DNA from: Solobacterium sp.
GTDB lineage: Bacteria > Bacillota_I > Bacilli_A > Erysipelotrichales > Erysipelotrichaceae
Direction: 5' to 3'
Assembly: GCA_017536845.1 (NCBI GenBank)
Contig: JAFWCP010000384.1
Span: 1 to 12,064 of the forward strand
Length of the DNA: 12,064 bases
The notes under the pieces are model-generated. The model had not been told where the DNA came from, searched no databases, and saw nothing but the letters and a program-made list of their open reading frames with translations. Shown here in pieces: positions 1 through 4,863 of the stretch. The position numbers and the translations under genes are program-made. Every line of letters starts with the position of its first letter. The stretch's first letter is position 1.

Positions 1-58
1 ATACCGAGAAATTGAGCTATAGTATTTCTGTGAGAAAGAAGTTTTCGAAAAAGCAAAA

Positions 59-92
59 AGGTGAAGCGTTTTAAGTGGAAAACGTTTCACCT
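59..92. terminator. 14-bp stem-loop, probable terminator of an upstream gene
   Basis: Bases 59-72 pair with 79-92 (14 pairs, one of them G-T) around a six-base loop. The stem is preceded by an A-rich run and followed by a T-rich but interrupted stretch, so it could stop transcription arriving from the left. One plus frame is open from base 3 to a TAA at 72-74 and could be the tail of a gene outside the window, in which case the stem overlaps its stop codon. The upstream gene is not visible, so the role is inferred. Confidence 0.5.
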
Positions 93-191
93 CTTATTCC
101 TTGTTTGCTTTTCGCTGGTTCAGCGCATAATGGACTGTTTTCTTCTTCTTTCCAGGCGTATTCTTTTCCCTGTCAAAAGGAGGACAGACAT

Positions 192-596
192 ATGCTTCGT
201 ATCGCAATCAGCTGCGGTGAAGGTTTCTCATCAGGGTTCCTTGCCCAGCATCTCGAACAGGAAGTCGTAAAGAAAGGCATGGAGAAGGATGTATCGTTTA
301 TCTTTATCCCCTTCTACCAGCTGGAAGAAAGACAGGATGAGGTGGATATTGCGATGATCATGCCGCATATTGAACCGCAGATCAAGGACAACGGTTCTGC
401 CTTCCGCATTCCCCTGTATGTCGTACCGTTCAAGGTCATCGTCAAGCCGGGCGTCATTGCGTTCATTGAAGACGCGGAAGACATTCTTGCCATGGGCAGA
501 AGCGGCCTCGTTCATTTCCCGGGTGAAGAGCGTACACAGTCTGTAAGCAGACTGATCTCGCACCGTGAATGGGCGAAAAACCATATCCATGCATAA
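192..596 (+). CDS. Stand-alone PTS EIIB-like protein (lactose/cellobiose IIB fold)
   Basis: This 134-residue cytoplasmic protein resembles the small EIIB phosphocarrier domain of sugar phosphotransferase systems. A beta strand leads into a Cys8 loop (SCGEGFSSG), which corresponds to the phosphocysteine loop CxxGxSxxLL, followed by a helix. Around residue 52 a 'VDIAMIMPHIEP' strand-loop matches the 'PQ' region of lactose/cellobiose IIB proteins, with His replacing Gln. The family is usually about 100-105 residues, so the C-terminus is extended by roughly 30. The ATG at 192 is chosen because AAGGAGG lies just upstream; the frame stays open to 75 but without a comparable ribosome site. No EIIA or EIIC gene is next to it, and a terminator follows, so it is a single-gene unit. 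It may be a partner of a distant permease or a regulatory phosphoprotein. The fold assignment is fairly sure; the substrate is unknown. Confidence 0.72.
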   Translation: MLRIAISCGEGFSSGFLAQHLEQEVVKKGMEKDVSFIFIPFYQLEERQDEVDIAMIMPHIEPQIKDNGSAFRIPLYVVPFKVIVKPGVIAFIEDAEDILAMGRSGLVHFPGEERTQSVSRLISHREWAKNHIHA

Positions 597-603
597 AGCT
601 CAC

Positions 604-629
604 CACTGCCGACGGCAGTGTTTTTCTTT
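604..629 (+). terminator. Rho-independent terminator after the EIIB-like gene
   Basis: A perfect 7-bp GC-rich stem (CACTGCC with GGCAGTG, loop GAC) at 604-620 is followed by five T and then CTTT. It lies seven bases past the EIIB-like stop codon and faces the plus direction. Confidence 0.88.
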
Positions 630-640
630 GCATCATCGTG

Positions 641-657
641 TACAATACTGACGGAGG
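641..657 (+). promoter_or_regulatory. Possible -10 box and ribosome site of the zinc-ribbon gene
   Basis: TACAAT at 641-646 is a plausible -10 box, and GGAGG at 653-657 is six bases before the ATG at 664. No good -35 is visible at 16-18 bp upstream; that segment falls in the terminator stem and T-run. If this -10 is used, the leader would be only about 11 bases. Confidence 0.35.
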
Positions 658-663
658 TATGGT

Positions 664-1701
664 ATGGACTTTGATGCACTGGACAAAATGATTACCCCTT
701 CCTTGCGGCTGGGGTATGTGACAGACCTGTTTTATAAAGCCACGGGCAGAAAACCGCCCCGGCAGCTGGATCTGCTCAATGACTGGTTTCCCGGCCTGAT
801 TGTTGCTGTTGAAGAAAGCGACGGCAGAACGAAAACCGCCCCGGAATACAAGGACACGGAGCGGATGATCCATGCGGTGAAATACCATGACCACCTGTAT
901 GGGGCAGAAAGCACACGGGTCACGCACATCGTGGGCAAGCTGGTCGGCACCTCCCGCTCCAACCTTGAGAAAGAAAGAAAAGCGGCGGAACTGATCCAGA
1001 TGAACATTGCCCGCCGCCTGGTAAATGAGATGGATCCGATTCTGGATCTGAACACCCATGTCGAACAGATCCTGGACGGCCTGAGTGAAGAAGAGACGGA
1101 TCAGTTCCACTACATGCTGTATATGTTTGTGCTGATGACAGCCGATGAATACTATAAAACGGATCCCTATGACAGGGACAATGAGCTGTTCCCCTTTGAT
1201 GAAGAGGTATTTGACCAGGTGATGTACAATGCCATGTACCAGCTGAGCATATATGACTTCGACGGGCTTGTCCATGGCTTCCTGTGGCTGCTGCTGGGAA
1301 GCCTGTTACGCAATGCCTGCGGCCGCGTCAACAGGATGTTCGACAGTTCTTTCCTGCCGATGTATCCTGAAAAAAGCGAAGACGGCGGCCTGCGCGGCCG
1401 CCTGACCTACCTGCTTGCATCGAAGGAATTTGATGCCTATTATGCCGGTGACGACCTTGATAAACGCTTTCCGGGCATTGAATGGTTCTGCGACGGCTGC
1501 GGTGCCCACCTGAACGAACAGGCAGGCTTTGATGACCACCTGCCCGCCTGGCAGTGCCGCAGATGCGGATATATCAATCCCATTTCCTTTGAAGAAATCT
1601 ACGACAGTGAGGAAGACAGGAAGAACGGCATCCACCGCCAGACCCGTGAACAGTTTGATAAGGCCATCGAAGAAAGAAAGAAGGAACTGGAAGAATCCTG
1701 A
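664..1701 (+). CDS. Unrecognised protein with C-terminal zinc ribbon
   Basis: A 345-residue soluble protein that I cannot assign to a named function. The first ~270 residues are mostly helical and rich in acidic and aromatic residues, with a hydrophobic helix near 205-215 (FLWLLLGSLL) that looks buried rather than membrane-spanning. Residues 276-301 form a clear zinc ribbon, Cys276-x2-Cys279-x18-Cys298-x2-Cys301, in the context 'CDGCGAHLNEQAGFDD' and 'CRRCGYIN'. The same ribbon style is seen at the C-terminus of many uncharacterised Firmicutes proteins (general recollection, not a search). A charged helical tail follows (RKNGIHRQTREQFDKAIEER). The ATG at 664 is supported by GGAGG six bases upstream. 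The gene has its own terminators on both sides. The ribbon may bind nucleic acid or a protein partner; nothing in the sequence decides this. Confidence 0.8.
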   Translation: MDFDALDKMITPSLRLGYVTDLFYKATGRKPPRQLDLLNDWFPGLIVAVEESDGRTKTAPEYKDTERMIHAVKYHDHLYGAESTRVTHIVGKLVGTSRSNLEKERKAAELIQMNIARRLVNEMDPILDLNTHVEQILDGLSEEETDQFHYMLYMFVLMTADEYYKTDPYDRDNELFPFDEEVFDQVMYNAMYQLSIYDFDGLVHGFLWLLLGSLLRNACGRVNRMFDSSFLPMYPEKSEDGGLRGRLTYLLASKEFDAYYAGDDLDKRFPGIEWFCDGCGAHLNEQAGFDDHLPAWQCRRCGYINPISFEEIYDSEEDRKNGIHRQTREQFDKAIEERKKELEES

Positions 1702-1707
1702 CACACA

Positions 1708-1729
1708 AAAAGGGACCTCGATCCCTTTT
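1708..1729. terminator. Bidirectional terminator between convergent genes
   Basis: AAAAGGGA at 1708-1715 pairs with TCCCTTTT at 1722-1729 around a six-base loop. The A-run on one side and T-run on the other let it work for both the plus-strand zinc-ribbon gene (stop at 1701) and the minus-strand flavoenzyme (stop at 1741). Confidence 0.85.
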
Positions 1730-1740
1730 CATATGGCTGA

Positions 1741-3675
1741 TTACAGTTTCAAAGCTGCTTCGTAGCCTTCGCGGACTGCTGTCAGGGCATTGCCTGCCTT
1801 GACGGCACCGCCGATGACATAGACTTCGTTACAGACCTTGCGGGCTGCTTCTTCCAGCGGATTGTACGCCTTATAGCCAAAGGCGGAGATGACGGTTGCG
1901 GCCGGAATGGCGACAAGATTGCCTTCGCCGTCCTTGTATTTCACGCTGTCTTCGGTGATCTCAGCAACCGCCGCCTTTGTCACAACCTTGACGCCGGTTT
2001 CCTGCAGGTAGCGCAGCAGGCACATTCTCGAAATCGGCATCATGTCGTTGAGGATGTCATCACGCATTTCCAGCAGGGTGATGTCGAAATTCGTCTGGGT
2101 CAGGTAATGAGCGGTTTCACCGCCGACTTCACCGCCGCCGCAGACAACGATCGGTCCCGGATTGACATCCTTTTTGCCAAGCAGGATCTCTTCTGCCGTA
2201 AAGACGTTGGCACCATCGATACCCGGAATATTGAGATGCAGCGGCTTTGCGCCGGTAGCGATGATGACCGCATCCGGCTTTTCTTCCGCAAGAATCTGCT
2301 CAGTGACAGGCGTGCTCATCCTGACAGGAACATTGAGGTCTTCCAGGCTCTTGCGCAGGGAAGAGATGAAGGTAGACAGTTCACCCTTGCCAAGCGGATA
2401 GGCAGCACTGCGGAACTGGCCGCCGAGTTCTGCTTCAGCTTCATAAACCGTGACATTGTGGCCGACAAGCGCTGCGGTTTCCGCAGCCATCAGGCCGCCC
2501 GGGCCGCCGCCGATGACCATGACCTTCTTCGGGTTTTCGGTTCTGTTCATCGGGTTTTCATATTCTCTGGCAACGCGCGGGTTGACCAGGCAGGTGGCTG
2601 AAGTGCCGGCCAGCAGGCCTGCTTCACAGCCCTGCAGGCAGCCGATGCAGTAACGGATGTTCTCGAATTTTCCTTCCATGGCCTTCTTGGGCAGGTAAGG
2701 GTCCGCAAGAGAGCCTCTTCCCATGCCGATGAAGTCAGCCTTGCCAAGCTTCAGGAGGGCATCCGCCATCTTCGGGGAATTGATCCTGTTGGTGCAGACA
2801 ACCGGGATATGTACCAGGTTCTTGATCTGCTGAGCAACGTCCATGTTCAGGGCGTGCTGTGTGTACATCGGGGCGATGATCTGCTTTTCCGCCGGAGAAG
2901 CATACATGCCGTTGGAAACATGGATGGCGTCCACGCCAAGCTCTTCCAGATAGGAAACAAGCTCATAGGAATCCGCCGCGGTCCGGCCGCCAAGCAGGAA
3001 TTCGTCCGAGGAAATACGGATCATGACCGGATAGTCAGGGCCGACATTCGCACGGATGCTTTCAATGATTTCCTTGACGATGCGGGTGCGGTTTTCAAAG
3101 CAGCCGCCGTATTCATCTACACGCTTGTTGGTAAACGGTGACAGGAACTCGGACAGCAGGTAGCCGTGGGCAGCATGGATTTCCAGGCCATCGAAACCGG
3201 ATTCTCTGACTCTTTTTGCGGTGGAGCCGAAATCCCTGACGATCTGGTGGATTTCTTCAACGGTGATCTCTCTGGGCATGTCCATGCAGAAAGGGTCTTT
3301 GATGGCACTGGGTGCGATGGGCTGCACATTGCCGTTGACCGCATGCTTGGACTGTCTGCCGGGATGGTACATCTGGCAGAAGATCTTGGAGCCATGGGCA
3401 TGGACAGCTTCCGTCAGTTTCTTATTTCCTGCAATCTGTTCATCATTGTACAGGCCGGGAATGAACTCATAGCCCTTGGCGTTGACATTGACAGCATAGT
3501 CTTCGGTAATGATCATGCCCCAGCCGCCTTTGGCCTTCTCCTCATGATACTTGATGTAACGTTCGGTGACCATGCCGTCAGCAGTACAGAGGTTCATGAC
3601 CATCGCCGGTACAATCAGCCGGTTCGGGATCTCACATGTCCCGATGTTTTTCGGTGTAAACAAATACTTCAGCAT
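1741..3675 (-). CDS. NADH:flavin oxidoreductase / 2,4-dienoyl-CoA reductase-type enzyme (OYE barrel + 4Fe-4S + FAD/NAD domains)
   Basis: At 644 residues this is full length for the multidomain Old Yellow Enzyme class (dienoyl-CoA reductase FadH, enoate/cinnamate reductases, BaiCD/BaiH, trimethylamine dehydrogenase). Residues 1-335 form the FMN-binding TIM barrel, with the active-site segment HAAHGYLLSEFLSPFTNKR at 167-185. Cys343-x2-Cys346-x3-Cys350-x11-Cys362 exactly matches the family's 4Fe-4S spacing. Residues 384-400 (VIGGGPGG) start the FAD Rossmann fold and 510-520 (VCGGGEVGGE) the NAD(P) fold. Electrons would pass from NAD(P)H through FAD and Fe-S to FMN, which reduces an activated C=C bond. 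There is no signal peptide, so it acts in the cytoplasm. GGAGG lies eight bases before the ATG. The upstream codirectional MerR gene and a 19-bp-spacer promoter suggest induction by a small molecule, perhaps the substrate. Class certain; substrate (enoyl-CoA, unsaturated acid, steroid or other enone) not determinable here. Confidence 0.93.
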   Translation of the reverse strand: MLKYLFTPKNIGTCEIPNRLIVPAMVMNLCTADGMVTERYIKYHEEKAKGGWGMIITEDYAVNVNAKGYEFIPGLYNDEQIAGNKKLTEAVHAHGSKIFCQMYHPGRQSKHAVNGNVQPIAPSAIKDPFCMDMPREITVEEIHQIVRDFGSTAKRVRESGFDGLEIHAAHGYLLSEFLSPFTNKRVDEYGGCFENRTRIVKEIIESIRANVGPDYPVMIRISSDEFLLGGRTAADSYELVSYLEELGVDAIHVSNGMYASPAEKQIIAPMYTQHALNMDVAQQIKNLVHIPVVCTNRINSPKMADALLKLGKADFIGMGRGSLADPYLPKKAMEGKFENIRYCIGCLQGCEAGLLAGTSATCLVNPRVAREYENPMNRTENPKKVMVIGGGPGGLMAAETAALVGHNVTVYEAEAELGGQFRSAAYPLGKGELSTFISSLRKSLEDLNVPVRMSTPVTEQILAEEKPDAVIIATGAKPLHLNIPGIDGANVFTAEEILLGKKDVNPGPIVVCGGGEVGGETAHYLTQTNFDITLLEMRDDILNDMMPISRMCLLRYLQETGVKVVTKAAVAEITEDSVKYKDGEGNLVAIPAATVISAFGYKAYNPLEEAARKVCNEVYVIGGAVKAGNALTAVREGYEAALKL

Positions 3676-3705
3676 TCTCGTATCCTCCGTTTTCTTTCTG
3701 AGGAA

Positions 3706-3739
3706 AGTATAGCGGGTGGAATCATGCCATGGTCAACCC
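3706..3739 (-). promoter_or_regulatory. MerR-type promoter/operator of the flavoenzyme gene (19-bp spacer)
   Basis: On the minus strand, TTGACC (3736-3731) and TATACT (3711-3706) are near-consensus -35 and -10 boxes separated by exactly 19 bp instead of 17. An imperfect inverted repeat, GGGTTGACCAT-GGC-ATGATTCCACCC (3739-3714), overlaps the -35 and fills most of the spacer. Over-long spacers with a dyad inside are the hallmark of promoters activated by MerR-family proteins, and such a regulator is encoded just upstream. Predicted transcription start is about 3699, giving a leader of about 24 bases containing the ribosome site. Confidence 0.75.
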
Positions 3740-3794
3740 CTGACTTTTTACCCTTTTTTCTCAGGAATGAAGGCGTTTTCACCGTAAAACAGCC

Positions 3795-3822
3795 AAAACC
3801 CCCATGGAATGGTTCCAGGGGG
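3795..3822 (-). terminator. Terminator after the MerR-family gene
   Basis: Read on the minus strand, CCCCCTGGAA pairs with TTCCATGGGGG (one bulged T, three-base loop), then TTTT at 3798-3795 and a T-rich stretch. It begins nine bases past the regulator stop codon and separates it from the flavoenzyme promoter, so the two are independent transcription units. Confidence 0.8.
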
Positions 3823-3830
3823 TATGTGGC

Positions 3831-4625
3831 TTATTCCAGAACGGCCTGCAGTTCGACAATGCGGTGGAAGCTGCCGGTGCTGACGCCGCGGGAAACAAGC
3901 AGGCCCCTGATCCTCGGGTCAGACAGGCCGTAACGTTTTCGTACAAGGGCCTTGAAGCCATCAATGACACCGGTATCAAAATGCATCATCTCGCCGATAT
4001 CCACATTCGTGCAGAAGCACCTGCTTTCAGGAACATAGTCAAAATCGTCGGTCAGGCGGATGTTCATGGCACTGACATAGCTTTCCCGGATGCGGATATC
4101 CCATGACTGTACATCGCCATGCACATCGAAATACGGATCAACAAAGGGATTGACTTCATCGGAAAACAGCAGTTCGCTGTTTTTCCCTTTCAGCGTGACC
4201 CGCTCATAGACATCACCGCGTCCGTCCACCAGATGGCAGCGGTAACAGGCCGGTATCTCCGCCACCCACATACAGCCGATGTTGTCTTCGGCCAGCTTGA
4301 CCCGCACCGCCAGTTCCCGGCTTCTTGCGGCTAACAGCAGGCTGCGGCGGCTTTCCTGTTCCTGTTTTTTCGCGAAATCTTCCAGATACGCACTGAAGCG
4401 TTCCTCATAGTCCCGGCTGCGGAAGGAGGTGATTTCCTTGATGTTCATGCCGAAATTCTTATGCATGATTGCTTCCAGCAGCCAGAAGACATCCTTGATC
4501 TCATACGTCCGGTAATTGTTCTCCGCGTTGCGTACGGAGGTGATGGTGCCCTGTTTTTCATAGTAGCGGATCATATCCCGTGATAAATGAAGGATCTCCG
4601 CCACTTCGCCGATGGTATATTCCAT
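3831..4625 (-). CDS. MerR-family transcriptional regulator with C-terminal effector-type domain
   Basis: A 264-residue DNA-binding regulator. Residues 1-70 are a typical MerR winged helix-turn-helix (MEYTIGEVAEILHLSRDMIR followed by YYEKQG and NNYRTYEI). Residues 75-112 form the charged dimerisation helix, and 115-264 resemble a GyrI/BltR-like ligand-binding domain, containing Cys127, Cys130, Cys203 and Cys205. The length fits the multidrug/small-molecule-sensing branch rather than short metal sensors (about 130-150 residues). The ATG at 4625 is chosen because AGGAG sits six bases upstream; the frame continues to a GTG at 4652 without a better site. It lies upstream of, and on the same strand as, the flavoenzyme gene, whose promoter has the 19-bp spacer these regulators act on, so that gene is the best target candidate. 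The four cysteines could reflect thiol or electrophile sensing, but this is speculative. Confidence 0.88.
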   Translation of the reverse strand: MEYTIGEVAEILHLSRDMIRYYEKQGTITSVRNAENNYRTYEIKDVFWLLEAIMHKNFGMNIKEITSFRSRDYEERFSAYLEDFAKKQEQESRRSLLLAARSRELAVRVKLAEDNIGCMWVAEIPACYRCHLVDGRGDVYERVTLKGKNSELLFSDEVNPFVDPYFDVHGDVQSWDIRIRESYVSAMNIRLTDDFDYVPESRCFCTNVDIGEMMHFDTGVIDGFKALVRKRYGLSDPRIRGLLVSRGVSTGSFHRIVELQAVLE

Positions 4626-4642
4626 AGTATTCTCCTGCATGT

Positions 4643-4672
4643 ATTGTTTCACAAAGACACGCTATCTGTCAA
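4643..4672 (-). promoter_or_regulatory. Promoter of the MerR-family gene
   Basis: Minus-strand TTGACA (4672-4667) is a perfect -35; AACAAT (4648-4643) is a 4/6 match -10 at 18-bp spacing. Start would fall near 4636, at the ribosome site itself, giving a leader of only about 11 bases before the ATG at 4625. Confidence 0.5.
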
Positions 4673-4698
4673 AACAGAAAGACCGCCTGACGCGGTCT
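4671..4698 (-). terminator. Orphan stem-loop with minus-facing T-run
   Basis: AGACCGC at 4680-4686 pairs with GCGGTCT at 4692-4698 (7 bp, loop CTGAC). Read on the minus strand it is followed by TTCTGTTTT, which runs into the -35 of the regulator promoter. It resembles a terminator for minus-strand transcription entering from the right, but no minus-strand gene is visible there. It may shield the regulator promoter or end an antisense or small RNA. Confidence 0.5.
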
Positions 4699-4851
4699 GC
4701 CTGATTTTAAGAAAGGGGTTGTTATTCAAGCTTTATATTTCCACAGCCTTTCCGGCTGACGATGTAAGAATACAGGATCTTTCTGATGCAGCAATGAAGA
4801 AAATCTGAAGAGTTTGTGAACTGTGTTCCTCTATCGGAAAAGAAATGCATG

Positions 4852-4863
4852 TATAATACGGAT
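4852..4863 (+). promoter_or_regulatory. Perfect -10 box immediately before the P-type ATPase start
   Basis: TATAAT at 4852-4857 is followed by six bases and then the ATG at 4864, so a typical start point (about seven bases past the -10) would coincide with the A of the start codon. No convincing -35 lies 16-18 bp upstream and no ribosome site precedes the ATG, which would fit a leaderless message. Confidence 0.4.

Noticed and set aside
61..90. Catabolite-responsive (cre) or LacI-type operator within the stem-loop arms (AAGCGTTT / AAACGTTT cores)
   Set aside because: The spacing between TG, AA and CG does not fit the cre consensus on either arm; the long continuous pairing is better explained as an RNA stem-loop.
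101..131. Promoter for the EIIB-like gene (TTGTTT with CATAAT)
   Set aside because: The spacer is 19 bp and both boxes are weak; the T-rich region gives many equal matches, so it was not listed as a feature.
231..590. Long open frames on the strand opposite the EIIB-like and zinc-ribbon genes, and opposite most other genes
   Set aside because: They mirror the coding strand of clear genes, lack ribosome sites and show no domain features; they are shadows.
1741..4625. A bile-acid 7-alpha-dehydroxylation (bai-like) cluster, suggested by the OYE reductase plus the BAAT-like hydrolase further right
   Set aside because: The two genes are about 6 kb apart in different orientations with unrelated genes between, and no CoA ligase, hydroxysteroid dehydrogenase or dehydratase genes are present.
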